From positions 1-64,000 of the forward strand of contig NZ_QAOJ01000004.1 in assembly GCF_003050835.1 (NCBI RefSeq): a DNA stretch of 64,000 nucleotides, written 5' to 3'. The position numbers and the translations under genes are program-made. The DNA comes from Pseudomonas sp. GV071. Lineage in GTDB: Bacteria; Pseudomonadota; Gammaproteobacteria; Pseudomonadales; Pseudomonadaceae. This document shows, piece after piece, positions 51,012 through 60,734 of the stretch (position 1 is its first letter; every line of letters begins with the position of its first letter). The notes beneath the pieces are model-generated. The model saw only the letters and a list, made by a program, of their open reading frames with translations. It had not been told where the DNA came from and did not search any database.

Positions 51012-51113
51012 CACCGTCATCCCAGCGAAGGCTGGGATCCAGCATTTCGGATCGATCCTCCAACCTCGACTTATCCAACACTCTGGGTCCCAGCCTTCGC
51101 TGGGACGACGGTG
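51012..51113. repeat. Paired inverted repeat with palindromic arms
   Basis: Arms 51012-51042 and 51083-51113 are inverted copies; each itself contains the palindrome CCCAGCGAAGGCTGGG or its equivalent. The separating 40 bases are not conserved. It differs from the other repeat families in the window. Confidence 0.75.
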
Positions 51114-51183
51114 GACGTCAAATGCTAAGGTCTTCTTCGAACCCGCCAAAAGAGCGGGCCTGTGGCAGAAGAAGGAAGACCTG

Positions 51184-51732
51184 ATGAGTTGGAAAAACAG
51201 CGAGTTCCGTTATGGCTCCGCCAGCATCACCCTGCATTGGCTGATGGTGATCCTGCTGGCAGCGGTATACGCCTGCATCGAATTGCGCGGCTACTTTCCC
51301 AAAGACAGCCCCGAACGCGACCTGATGAAGCAGTTCCACTTCATGCTTGGCCTCAGCGTGTTTGCTTTGGTGTGGTTGCGCATTGCGCTGCGGGTGATCA
51401 GCCCGACACCGCGCATCGAACCGGCACCACCGGCCTGGCAAATGCTGCCGGCCAAGCTGATGCACCTGGCGCTCTATTTACTGATGATGGGTCTGCCGCT
51501 CGCCGGCTGGCTGATTCTGAGCGCCGCCGATAAACCGGTGCCGTTCTTCGGCCTGGAGTTGCCCCATTTGATCGGCAAGAACCCTGACCTGGCCAAGCAG
51601 ATCAAGGAATGGCATGAGCTCGGCGGCTCAGTGGGCTATTGGCTGATCGGCCTGCATGCCGTGGCAGGGTTGGCGCATCACTATGTGATTCGCGATAACA
51701 CCCTGCTGCGCATGTTGCCGCGCCGGGGTTAA
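51184..51732 (+). CDS. Cytochrome b561
   Basis: This 182-residue membrane protein has four transmembrane helices and the b561 haem-ligand histidines (LHWLMVILLAA; FHFMLGLSVFALVWLRI; LMHLALYLLMMGLPLAGW; GYWLIGLHAVAGLAHHYV). Bacterial b561 proteins carry electrons between the quinone pool and periplasmic acceptors or superoxide. GGAAG precedes the ATG. It is a single-gene unit flanked by repeat pairs. Confidence 0.93.
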   Translation: MSWKNSEFRYGSASITLHWLMVILLAAVYACIELRGYFPKDSPERDLMKQFHFMLGLSVFALVWLRIALRVISPTPRIEPAPPAWQMLPAKLMHLALYLLMMGLPLAGWLILSAADKPVPFFGLELPHLIGKNPDLAKQIKEWHELGGSVGYWLIGLHAVAGLAHHYVIRDNTLLRMLPRRG

Positions 51733-51750
51733 TCCATCGGGGTTCAGAGA

Positions 51751-51838
51751 AGGCGTAGGTTGGGTTGACGAAGGAAGCCCAACATTCGCGGTGCCGAGGA
51801 CAGTTGGGCTTCGCTATGCTCAACCCAACCTACGCCTC
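51751..51838. repeat. Paired inverted repeat, GTAGGTTGGGTTGA family
   Basis: Arms 51751-51783 and 51803-51838 match the element at 3509-3592 (shared GTTGGGCTTCGCT, CTCAACCCAACCTAC). Like that copy it lies between convergent genes. Confidence 0.75.
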
Positions 51839-51842
51839 TCCA

Positions 51843-53726
51843 TCAAATCTCGACCTGGGTACCCAGCTCAATCACCCGATTAAGCGGCAGGTTGAAGAAC
51901 CGCAAATTGCCGTTGGCATTCTTGAGCAAGAAGGCGAACAGCATTTCCCGCCAACGCGCCATGCCCACCAACTTGGTGGAGATGATGGTCTCCCGGCTGA
52001 GGAAGTAGGTGGTGCGCATCGGGCTGAAGTCCAGGCCATCCAGGTGGCACAGGCCCAACGCTGCTGGCACGTCGGTCTCGTCCATAAAGCCGAAGTGCAG
52101 CACCACGCGGTAGAAGCCTTCGCCAAAGGAGTCGACCTCGAAACGGCGCTCGTTCGGCACCCGCGGCTCGTCTTCGTTCATTACCGTTAGCAGCACCACG
52201 GTCTCGTGCAGCACCTGGTTGTGCAGCAGATTGTGCAACAGCGCGTGGGGCACGGCGTCGGCGCGGGCAGTGAGGAACACCGCGGTACCTTGCACCCGAT
52301 GCGGCGGCTGCACGCGGATACTGCTGATAAACAGCGGCAGCGGAATGGCGCTTTCGTCGAGGCGGTCCACCAGCAGTTGGCGGCCGCGCTTCCAGGTTGT
52401 CATCAGAATGAACAGCGCAGTCCCGATGATGACCGGAAACGCACCGCCCTGAAGAACCTTGGGCAGGTTGGCAGCGAAGAACAGGCTATCCACCAGCAAA
52501 AACGCCAGCAGCATCGGCACCGACGCCCAGGGCGACCAACGCCACAGCAGCAGCACCACGGCAGAAGCCAGCAAGGTGTCGATCAGCATGGTGCCGGTCA
52601 CCGCCACGCCATAGGCCGCAGCCAGGGCGCTGGAAGACTCGAAGCCGAGCACCAGCAGCACCACACCGACCATCAACGTCCAGTTCACCGCGCCGATGTA
52701 GATCTGCCCTTGCTCATGGCTGGAGGTGTGCTGAATGAACATGCGTGGCACATAACCCAGCTGAATAGCCTGGCGGGTCAGGGAGAACGCACCAGAGATC
52801 ACCGCCTGCGAGGCAATGATGGTGGCGAAGGTCGACAGCAGGATCATCGGCACCAGCGCCCAGCTTGGCGCCAGCAGGTAGAAGGGGTTACGCGCAGCTT
52901 CCGGGTTTTGCAGCAGCAGCGCGCCCTGGCCGAAGTAGTTCAGAGCCAGGCCCGGCAGCACCAGGAAGAACCAGGCGCGAGCAATCGGCTTGCGACCGAA
53001 ATGGCCCATGTCGGCGTACAGCGCTTCAGCGCCGGTCAGCGACAACACCACAGCACCGAGAATGGTGATGCCGATGCCGGGGTGGGAAATAAAGAAATTA
53101 ACCGCCCAATAAGGATTGAGCGCGTGAAGCACTTCCGGTGCTTGCAGAATGCCGTAAATCCCCAACGCACTGAGGGCGCTGAACCAGGTGAGCATCACCG
53201 GCCCGAAGAAAATACCGATGCGGCTCGTGCCGTGTTTCTGAATCAGGAACAACGCCACCAGCACGATCAAGGCCAACGGCACGACCCAATGGTCGATACC
53301 GTCAAAGGCCAACTCCAGACCTTCCACCGCCGACAGCACCGAGATCGCCGGGGTAATCATGCTGTCACCATAGAACAGCGCGGCACCGAACAGGCCCAGC
53401 AGCACCAGCACATTGCGCAGTTTGGGGTAGTCATTGGCGGCACGGCGGGCCAGTGCGGTCAAGGCCATGACCCCGCCTTCGCCCTGGTTGTCGGCACGCA
53501 GCATGAACAGCACGTACTTGAGCGACACCACCCAGAACAGCGACCAGAAGATCAGCGACAGAATGCCCAGCACGCCATCGTGGTTGGCCTGCACCCCGTA
53601 GTGCGGGTTGAACACTTCTTTGAGGGTGTACAGCGGGCTGGTACCGATATCACCGAACACCACGCCGACGGCAGCGACCATCAGGCTGATGGTCGAGGAC
53701 CTGGGCGCAGAATGCGCATTGGACAT
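51843..53726 (-). CDS. kup: Low-affinity potassium transporter Kup
   Basis: This 627-residue protein has about twelve membrane helices and a C-terminal cytoplasmic domain (about 460-625). The opening [20 protein letters not shown] and the later [20 protein letters not shown] are the KUP/HAK/KT signatures. It mediates potassium-proton symport, useful at low pH or under osmotic stress. No regulatory KdpDE-like genes are near. Confidence 0.95.
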   Translation of the reverse strand: MSNAHSAPRSSTISLMVAAVGVVFGDIGTSPLYTLKEVFNPHYGVQANHDGVLGILSLIFWSLFWVVSLKYVLFMLRADNQGEGGVMALTALARRAANDYPKLRNVLVLLGLFGAALFYGDSMITPAISVLSAVEGLELAFDGIDHWVVPLALIVLVALFLIQKHGTSRIGIFFGPVMLTWFSALSALGIYGILQAPEVLHALNPYWAVNFFISHPGIGITILGAVVLSLTGAEALYADMGHFGRKPIARAWFFLVLPGLALNYFGQGALLLQNPEAARNPFYLLAPSWALVPMILLSTFATIIASQAVISGAFSLTRQAIQLGYVPRMFIQHTSSHEQGQIYIGAVNWTLMVGVVLLVLGFESSSALAAAYGVAVTGTMLIDTLLASAVVLLLWRWSPWASVPMLLAFLLVDSLFFAANLPKVLQGGAFPVIIGTALFILMTTWKRGRQLLVDRLDESAIPLPLFISSIRVQPPHRVQGTAVFLTARADAVPHALLHNLLHNQVLHETVVLLTVMNEDEPRVPNERRFEVDSFGEGFYRVVLHFGFMDETDVPAALGLCHLDGLDFSPMRTTYFLSRETIISTKLVGMARWREMLFAFLLKNANGNLRFFNLPLNRVIELGTQVEI

Positions 53727-54054
53727 GCACTAAGCTCCTGAAGGAAATCACACACAGATGTGCTACCTGCATGCGCTAAAACTGGGCGGCTTTATACCTG
53801 AATCCTGGGGCTCAAGGCACCTGTTTACGCTGCGCAGGCCGGCGAAATCGCGCCGTAAAACGCCGTGCACGGGTTACCAAACGAAGATTGCCCCCTGCAA
53901 TTCAAGCAGCGATATGGCTATAACGCCCGCCCAGAGCATAGCTGAGGCGCCACCTGCCGGATGGAGGCTGGTCAAGTGGGTGACCTGCCGCTAGAATTGC
54001 GCACTTTTTGACCAGAGGCGCCCAAAGCGCCCGTCCAAACGCCTGAGGTTAGTC
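53727..54054 (+). other. Intergenic region between kup and rimO
   Basis: No gene is supported in these 328 bases. The sequence TAGAAT at 53992-53997 could be a -10 box for rimO, without a good -35 partner. The kup ribosome site and start lie at the left edge. Confidence 0.4.
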
Positions 54055-55383
<1,329 letters not shown>

Positions 55384-55384
55384 T

Positions 55385-55412
55385 AAAAAGCCCCGCTGAT
55401 GCGGGGCTTTTT
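55385..55412 (+). terminator. Terminator of rimO
   Basis: AAAAAGCCCCGC pairs perfectly with GCGGGGCTTTTT across a TGAT loop two bases after the stop codon; the T-run is part of the stem. Confidence 0.92.
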
Positions 55413-55441
55413 GATTGGCTCAGTATCGGCCGAAGCAACAA

Positions 55442-55516
55442 TCAAAAGCTCGCGGCTAAAGCCCCTCCCACAGTGATCGAGTTGTTGTGGGAGGGGCTTT
55501 AGCCGCGAGCTTTTGA
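55442..55516. repeat. Perfect paired REP element
   Basis: Arms 55442-55472 and 55486-55516 are exact reverse complements over 31 bases with a 13-base centre. The same element is found singly at 109-138 and degenerate at 45216-45274. It is a REP pair of the type known to bind IHF or to halt exonucleases, but no activity is shown here. Confidence 0.85.
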
Positions 55517-55594
55517 CCTTATTATTCGCAGGTGTTGTGGCCGGTACTTCGTATAACCAACGCCCCGACAGTTCCCCCGTTTCAGGAGCCCGCC

Positions 55595-56530
55595 ATGTCG
55601 CTGCGTTTCCCCCGCTCTGCCCTCGTGCTGCTGCTCGCGCTTTTCTGCCAAGCCACCCTCGCCGGCCCGCTATTGGACGCGATCAAAGAGCGCCGCGCCG
55701 AGCGCCAGCAGGACAGCGCTGCCTCAGCCCCGCTAGAACTGCCCGCCGGCGCCACGGCCATCAAAGACCTCGCCTACGGCCCCGCCGAGCGCGAGCGTAT
55801 GGATGTTTACCTGCCAGCAAAACCCAGAAATGCCCCGATCATTTTTATGGTCCACGGTGGCGCCTGGAAAACCGGTGACAAAGACGCCCAGCAAGTGGTG
55901 GCCAACAAGATCGCGCGCTGGGTAAGTCAGGGTTTTATCTTCGTCTCCACCAACTACCCGCTGTTGCCGGACGCCAAGCCGCTGCAACAGGCCGAAGCAG
56001 TCGCCAAGGCGCTGGCCATGACCCAAGCCAAAGCCGCTAGCTGGGGCGGCTCGGCCAACCACGTGATTGTCATTGGCCACTCGGCGGGCGCCCACCTGGT
56101 CGCCCTGCTGGCCGCCTCGCCTAGTTTGGCGGCCGCTCAGGGCGCCAAACCCTGGCTTGGCACTGTGGCCCTGGACAGCGCCGCGCTGGATGTGGAGAAG
56201 ATCATGCAGGCGCGCCACATGCGCTTCTATGACCAGGCCTTTGGTAGCGACCCGGCCTACTGGCAGCAGACTTCACCCAACTATGTGCTGGCCAGCGGCG
56301 CCGCGCCGATCCTCGCCGTATGCTCCACCCGCCGCGAAGTTGCCTGCGAGCAAGCGCAGCTGTTTGCCAGCCATGGCGCGGCCTTGGGCGTCAGCATCAG
56401 CGTGCTCAAGCAGGACATGAGCCACAAGGAAATCAACCAACTTCTCGGCACGCCAGGCGCCTACACCGATGCGGTGGAACACTTCATGGCCGGGCTGGAT
56501 ATCGACGTGACCAAACGCCTGGGCCGATAG
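55595..56530 (+). CDS. Secreted alpha/beta-hydrolase (carboxylesterase type)
   Basis: This 311-residue protein has a signal peptide (cleavage about residue 22, ATLAG) and an alpha/beta-hydrolase domain of the hormone-sensitive-lipase-like group: oxyanion strand IIFMVHGGAWKTGDK, nucleophile elbow GHSAGAHLVALLAA, late catalytic His in SHKEINQLLG region. Substrate is unknown but likely a short ester. The frame is open from 55532; 55595 has CAGGAG eight bases upstream and exposes the signal peptide. Confidence 0.88.
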   Translation: MSLRFPRSALVLLLALFCQATLAGPLLDAIKERRAERQQDSAASAPLELPAGATAIKDLAYGPAERERMDVYLPAKPRNAPIIFMVHGGAWKTGDKDAQQVVANKIARWVSQGFIFVSTNYPLLPDAKPLQQAEAVAKALAMTQAKAASWGGSANHVIVIGHSAGAHLVALLAASPSLAAAQGAKPWLGTVALDSAALDVEKIMQARHMRFYDQAFGSDPAYWQQTSPNYVLASGAAPILAVCSTRREVACEQAQLFASHGAALGVSISVLKQDMSHKEINQLLGTPGAYTDAVEHFMAGLDIDVTKRLGR

Positions 56531-56579
56531 GGGCAGCTAGACTGGATAACTCCATGCCCTAGCGAACAGGAGCCCCGTC

Positions 56580-57053
56580 ATGCAAAAAATCGGTCCCTGC
56601 CTGTGGTTCGACACCCAGGCCGAAGAAGCGGCGAAGTTCTACGTATCGGTGTTTCGCAATTCGCGGATCATCGAAACCAACTACTTTCTCGAAGGCGCGC
56701 CCAAGCCTGCCGGCACCGTGATGACCGTGCGTTTCAGCCTGGATGGCGAAGAATTCATCGCCCTCAATGGCGGGCCCGAGTTCCAGTTCTCGCCGGCGGT
56801 GTCGTTTGTCGCCAACTGCGTTGACCAGGTCGAGGTCGACCGCCTCTGGGCCGCACTGAGCGAGGGCGGCCAGGAAGTGCAATGCGGTTGGCTGACCGAT
56901 AAATACGGGGTGTCCTGGCAAGTGGTGCCCACCGCCCTCTACGACATGCTCAACAGCCCCGACAAAGCCGCCGCGCAACGGGCTTTCAGCGCCATGATGG
57001 GGATGATCAAGCTGGATATCGCCGCCCTGCGCAAAGCCTTCGCAGCTGCCTGA
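56580..57053 (+). CDS. VOC-fold PhnB-like protein
   Basis: This 157-residue protein has the PhnB-type VOC pattern (IGPCLWFDTQAEEAAKFYVSVF; FIALNGGPEFQFSPAVSFVANC; GWLTDKYGVSWQVVPTAL). Such proteins are often annotated as 3-demethylubiquinone methyltransferase-like, but the function is not established. GAGCC-type site before the ATG. Single-gene unit. Confidence 0.9.
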   Translation: MQKIGPCLWFDTQAEEAAKFYVSVFRNSRIIETNYFLEGAPKPAGTVMTVRFSLDGEEFIALNGGPEFQFSPAVSFVANCVDQVEVDRLWAALSEGGQEVQCGWLTDKYGVSWQVVPTALYDMLNSPDKAAAQRAFSAMMGMIKLDIAALRKAFAAA

Positions 57054-57119
57054 GCGCTACCCCGGGTTTAGGGCCACACTCACCGAGCGCTGCATACGGC
57101 GCTTTCAATGAGGTGATAC

Positions 57120-57530
57120 ATGGACAACGGCTCCCTTTACGCCCAGTTCGCCAAAGCGGCAGCGCGGTTTTGTGGCAAGCCACCGGTATTTGCCATCGCC
57201 ATTGGAGTGATCGTGGTATGGCTCATCAGCGGGCCGCTGTTCCACTACAGCGACACCTGGCAATTGGTGATCAACACCGGCACCACCATTGTCACGTTCC
57301 TGATGGTTTTCCTGATTCAGAACACCCAGAACCGCGATACTCAAGCCATTCAGATCAAACTCGACGAACTGATCCGCGCCACCCAGGGCGCCCATAACGC
57401 CCTGCTGGACCTCGAAGAACTGGACGATAAAAAGCTCGATATTTTTCGCCGCAAATATGAGGCCCTGGCGGGCTCTGCACGGGAGCGATTGGCGTTCGGT
57501 ACGCTGGACACGGATACGCCTGATGCCTGA
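57120..57530 (+). CDS. Low-affinity iron permease-like membrane protein
   Basis: This 136-residue protein has two membrane helices (VFAIAIGVIVVWLISGPLF and LVINTGTTIVTFLMVFLIQN) and the signature LIQNTQNRDTQAIQIKLDELI of the PF04120 family, named after a fungal iron permease. The bacterial members are half that size and their transport activity is not established. GAGG precedes the ATG. Confidence 0.85.
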   Translation: MDNGSLYAQFAKAAARFCGKPPVFAIAIGVIVVWLISGPLFHYSDTWQLVINTGTTIVTFLMVFLIQNTQNRDTQAIQIKLDELIRATQGAHNALLDLEELDDKKLDIFRRKYEALAGSARERLAFGTLDTDTPDA

Positions 57531-57602
57531 CGGCCGAAAAGCCAGCCCGGCGACAGCAGGCATTGTTACAATGCCCGCCCATTACGCTTCCCGGCCCTCG
57601 TC

Positions 57603-58313
57603 ATGACAGACCCCATTCGCCTTTCCAAACGCCTGATCGAAGTGATCGGCTGCTCGCGTCGCGAGGCCGAGCTGTATATCGAGGGCGGCTGGGTAACGGT
57701 CGATGGTGAGGTGGTGGACGAACCGCAGTTCAAGGTAGCCGAACAGACGGTCGCTCTGTTGCCGGACGCGGTACTCACTCCGCCTGAGCCGGTGACCATT
57801 CTGTTTCACCAGACGCCCGACCTGGATATCGACGCCGCCCACGCGCTGATCAGCCCAGCCACCCTGTCGGCGGAACACCGCTTTGGCACCCGCCCGCTCA
57901 AAGGCCACTTCCTGCGCCTGAACAGCGCCGCACCGTTGCAGCACAACGCCGCCGGTTTGCTGGTGTTCACCCAAGACTGGAAGATTCTGCGCAAGCTCAC
58001 CGACGACCTGGCCAAGCTGGAACAGGAATACGTGGTGGAAGTGACCGGCGACATCATCGAGCACGGCCTCAGCCGCTTGAACCAGGGCCGCACCATCAAG
58101 GGCAAGGTACTGCCGCCGGTGAAAGCCAGCTGGCAAAACGAAACCCGCCTGCGCATCGTATTGAAAAACCCGACACCGGGCCTGCTCGCCGCCCTGTGCG
58201 CCAGCGTGGGACTCACGCCGGTCGGCATAAAGCGCATCCGCATCGGCGGCGTCTCCATGGGCAAGCTGCCCGCCGGGCAATGGCGCTACCTGGCCAAAAC
58301 CGAAAAATTCTGA
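57603..58313 (+). CDS. RsuA/RluF-family protein lacking the catalytic Asp
   Basis: This 236-residue protein has the family's N-terminal S4 domain (about 5-50; RLSKRLIEVIGCSRREAELYIEGGWVTVDG) and a C-terminal pseudouridine synthase-like domain with the normal length and the closing GKLPAGQWRYL. But the GRLDxxTEGLL motif reads APLQHNAAGLL, so the catalytic aspartate is Gln113; the NKPxG motif reads HQTPD, and NRQIRRM reads TPGLLAAL. It may be a non-catalytic RNA-binding protein or use another residue. It follows the iron-permease-like gene. Confidence 0.75.
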   Translation: MTDPIRLSKRLIEVIGCSRREAELYIEGGWVTVDGEVVDEPQFKVAEQTVALLPDAVLTPPEPVTILFHQTPDLDIDAAHALISPATLSAEHRFGTRPLKGHFLRLNSAAPLQHNAAGLLVFTQDWKILRKLTDDLAKLEQEYVVEVTGDIIEHGLSRLNQGRTIKGKVLPPVKASWQNETRLRIVLKNPTPGLLAALCASVGLTPVGIKRIRIGGVSMGKLPAGQWRYLAKTEKF

Positions 58314-58352
58314 GGCGCAGGCTCTGCCCTCCTCCCCATTCAGGACCGCACC

Positions 58353-58817
58353 ATGATCAACAACGACGTACTGCGCAGCGTGCGCTACATGCTCGACCTC
58401 AGCGACCCCAAGGTGGCCCAGGTTATCCAACTGTCCGGCCTGGAAGTCGACCTCGACACCGTGCGCGCCTACCTGAAAAAGGACGAGGAAGAGGGCTACC
58501 TGGAATGTGACGACGAAGTGCTCGCGCATTTCCTTGACGGCCTGATCTTCCACCTGCGCGGCAAAGACGACAGCCGCCCGGCGCAGCCCATCGAACTGCC
58601 AGTCACCAACAACATGGTGCTGAAAAAACTGCGAGTGGCCTTCGAACTGAAAGAAGACGACCTGCACGAGATTCTGCAGAGCGTCGACTTCCCGGTGAGC
58701 AAACCTGAACTCAGCGCCCTGTTTCGCAAGTTCGGCCACAGCAACTACCGCACCTGCGGCGACCAGTTGCTACGCAACTTCCTCAAGGGCCTGACCCAGC
58801 GCGTGCGGGACAAATAA
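58353..58817 (+). CDS. DUF1456 protein (YehS-like)
   Basis: This 154-residue protein has two copies of the DUF1456 unit (NNDVLRSVRYMLDLSDPKVAQVIQLSGLEV and NNMVLKKLRVAFELKEDDLHEILQSVDFPV). The family is widespread in proteobacteria and has no known function; the all-helical repeat suggests a scaffold. It lies 39 bases after the RsuA-like gene and may be co-transcribed. Confidence 0.92.
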   Translation: MINNDVLRSVRYMLDLSDPKVAQVIQLSGLEVDLDTVRAYLKKDEEEGYLECDDEVLAHFLDGLIFHLRGKDDSRPAQPIELPVTNNMVLKKLRVAFELKEDDLHEILQSVDFPVSKPELSALFRKFGHSNYRTCGDQLLRNFLKGLTQRVRDK

Positions 58818-58820
58818 ACA

Positions 58821-58905
58821 CCTGTAGGGCGGCTTCAGCCGCGATGCTCTTGAAATCAAAAAAAGCATCGCGGCTAACCGGAGCGCCGGACCGGCCGCTC
58901 CTACG
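58821..58905. repeat. Paired REP element, TCGCGGCTGAAGCC family
   Basis: Arms 58821-58848 and 58864-58905 belong to the family also found at 59788-59850 and 60618-60677. The right arm carries an extra GC-rich stretch (CCGGAGCGCCGGACCGG) not in the other copies. Confidence 0.7.
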
Positions 58906-59010
58906 AACACCAACCCGCATGCCTCTCTATTCTCGCAAGCAATAGTCCCTGCGTAATCGCGCCTCTCGCATTAGGGTGTTGGCACAACAACCCTGACAAG
59001 AGCACGCCCC

Positions 59011-59781
59011 ATGCACCCTTACTTCTCTCTCAAAGGCCGTACCGCACTGGTAACCGGCGGCACCCGTGGCATTGGCAAGATGATCGCCAAAGCCTTCGTG
59101 GAAGCCGGCGCCCGCGTTTATGTCTGCGCCCGTGACGGCGAAGCTTGTGCGGCAACGGCCGCCGAGTTGTCGGCCTTTGGTGAATGCCACGGCATCGCCG
59201 CCAACCTGGCCCATGAAGAAGGCGTGGTGGCGCTGGTCGAACAACTGACCGGGCAGATCGACAAGCTCGACATTCTGGTCAACAACGCCGGTACCACCTG
59301 GGGCGCACCGCTGGAAACTTACCCGGTGAAGGGCTTTGAAAAGGTTATGCAGCTGAACGTCACCTCGGTGTTCCTGTGCATCCAGAAACTGCTGCCGCTG
59401 CTGCGCAAAGCCGGCAACAGCGACAGCCCGGCGCGGGTGATCAATATCGGCTCGGTAGCCGGCATCACCTCCTATGGCGAAGAAGCCTACGCCTACGGCC
59501 CGAGCAAGGCCGCCCTGCACCACCTGTCGCGCTCGCTGGCGCGTGATCTGGTCGGCCAGCACATCAACGTCAACGTCATCGCTCCAGGCCGTTTCCCGAG
59601 CAAGATGACCAGCCATATCGCCAACGATGAAGAAGCGCTGGCCGAAGACACCGCGATCATTCCGATGAAACGTTGGGGCCGTGAGGAAGAGATGGGGGCG
59701 TTGGCGATTGCGTTGGCGAGCACCGCCGGGGCTTATATGACTGGTACCGTGATTCCGATTGATGGTGGGTTTGCGATGTAA
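59011..59781 (+). CDS. rhlG: RhlG-like NADPH-dependent ketoacyl reductase
   Basis: This 256-residue SDR is very close to P. aeruginosa RhlG along its whole length (opening MHPYFSL.GR.ALVTGG, TRGIGKMIA, INIGSVAGI, AYAYGPSKAALH, APGRFPSKMT, GTVIPIDGGF). The catalytic Ser, Tyr and Lys are present. RhlG reduces beta-ketoacyl compounds and has been linked to rhamnolipid or hydroxyalkanoate precursors; its exact role is disputed. No rhamnolipid genes (rhlA, rhlB) are in the window. Confidence 0.88.
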   Translation: MHPYFSLKGRTALVTGGTRGIGKMIAKAFVEAGARVYVCARDGEACAATAAELSAFGECHGIAANLAHEEGVVALVEQLTGQIDKLDILVNNAGTTWGAPLETYPVKGFEKVMQLNVTSVFLCIQKLLPLLRKAGNSDSPARVINIGSVAGITSYGEEAYAYGPSKAALHHLSRSLARDLVGQHINVNVIAPGRFPSKMTSHIANDEEALAEDTAIIPMKRWGREEEMGALAIALASTAGAYMTGTVIPIDGGFAM

Positions 59782-59787
59782 AGCAAC

Positions 59788-59850
59788 AGCATCGCGGCTG
59801 AAGCCGCTCCTACGGAATGTGCAATCTCGTAGGAGCGGCTTCAGCCGAGA
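59788..59850. repeat. Paired REP element, TCGCGGCTGAAGCC family
   Basis: Arms 59788-59814 and 59828-59850 are inverted copies of GCGGCTGAAGCCGCTCCTAC; the pair follows the rhlG stop codon directly. Confidence 0.75.
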
Positions 59851-59885
59851 TTCCTGCAAACGTCATTCCTCCGACAGGTATGATG

Positions 59886-59911
59886 GCCCGGTTTTCCAGC
59901 CGGGCTTTTTT
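59886..59911 (+). terminator. Terminator-like hairpin abutting the trmO start codon
   Basis: GCCCGG (59886-59891) pairs with CCGGGC (59900-59905), and six T (59906-59911) run directly into the ATG of trmO. No ribosome site is visible between hairpin and ATG. It may terminate rhlG transcripts or regulate trmO. Confidence 0.6.
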
Positions 59912-60604
59912 ATGTCTTATTCGGTCGCCCCCATCGGTTTTGTGCGCTCCTGCTTCAAGGAGAAGTTCGCCATTCCCCGTCAGCCGCAATTGGCCCCCGC
60001 AGCCCGTGGGGTGCTGGAATTGCTGCCGCCGTTCGATCAGGGCGAAGCCGTGCAAGGGCTGGAGCAGGTCAGCCACGTGTGGCTGCTGTTCCTCTTTCAC
60101 CAGGCCTTGGAAGACAAGCCGCGGCTGAAGGTGCGCCCTCCGCGCCTGGGCGGCAATCAGTCGATGGGCGTGTTCGCCACCCGCGCCACCCACCGGCCTA
60201 ACGGCATTGGCCAGTCGGTGGTGAAGCTGGAACGGGTTGAAGCCGGCAAGCTGTGGCTGTCGGGCATCGACTTGCTCGACGGCACGCCGGTGCTGGATAT
60301 CAAACCCTATGTGCCCTATGCCGATGCGGTAAGCGGGGCGTTCAATCACATGGCCGATGGCGCGCCCGGGTTGATTGAGGTGGTGTGGAGCGAAGGTGCA
60401 TTGGCGCAGGCGCTGGAGCATGGGCAGCGGTTGGAGCAACCGGTGCAAGAGTTGGTCGAACAGTGTCTGGCTCAGGACCCGCGCCCGGCTTATCAACAGC
60501 CGGAACCGAGCCGCATCTATGGCACGCAGTTGTGGGATGTGCAGGTGCGGTGGCATTACCCGACGCCTACACAGATTTGTGTGCTCGAGGTGGTTCCTGC
60601 TTGA
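59912..60604 (+). CDS. trmO: tRNA (N6-threonylcarbamoyladenosine-37) methyltransferase TrmO
   Basis: This 230-residue enzyme methylates t6A37 in tRNA-Thr(GGU) with SAM. It matches E. coli TrmO (TsaA) from start to end: IGFVRSCFKEKFAIPRQPQL, RPPRLGGNQSMGVFATRATHRPNGIGQS, DLLDGTPVLDIKPYVPYAD and LAQDPRPAYQ. The start is fixed by this match, although it lies immediately after a terminator-like hairpin and has no Shine-Dalgarno sequence; the longer frame from 59759 would translate the REP element and is rejected. Confidence 0.93.
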   Translation: MSYSVAPIGFVRSCFKEKFAIPRQPQLAPAARGVLELLPPFDQGEAVQGLEQVSHVWLLFLFHQALEDKPRLKVRPPRLGGNQSMGVFATRATHRPNGIGQSVVKLERVEAGKLWLSGIDLLDGTPVLDIKPYVPYADAVSGAFNHMADGAPGLIEVVWSEGALAQALEHGQRLEQPVQELVEQCLAQDPRPAYQQPEPSRIYGTQLWDVQVRWHYPTPTQICVLEVVPA

Positions 60605-60617
60605 TCACCTTTTCCAG

Positions 60618-60677
60618 GGATCGCGGCTGAAGCTGCTCCTACGCACAGTCCGTAGGAGCGGCTTCAGCCGCGATGCT
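60618..60677. repeat. Paired REP element, TCGCGGCTGAAGCC family
   Basis: Arms 60618-60643 and 60651-60677 are inverted copies around a 7-base centre between trmO and the bidirectional terminator. Confidence 0.75.
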
Positions 60678-60693
60678 TTTCCAACGCACACAA

Positions 60694-60720
60694 AAAAGCC
60701 CGCCATCTAGGCGGGCTTTT
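60694..60720. terminator. Bidirectional terminator between trmO and fpr
   Basis: AAAAGCCCGCC pairs with GGCGGGCTTTT across a 5-base loop, with T-runs on both strands. It should end both the rightward trmO transcript and the leftward fpr transcript. Confidence 0.88.
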
Positions 60721-60734
60721 CACTTGCGTTCTGC

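Noticed and set aside
52206..53741. 511-residue open frame opposite kup
   Set aside because: Antisense to kup; low-complexity Gln/His/Arg composition shows it is a shadow frame.
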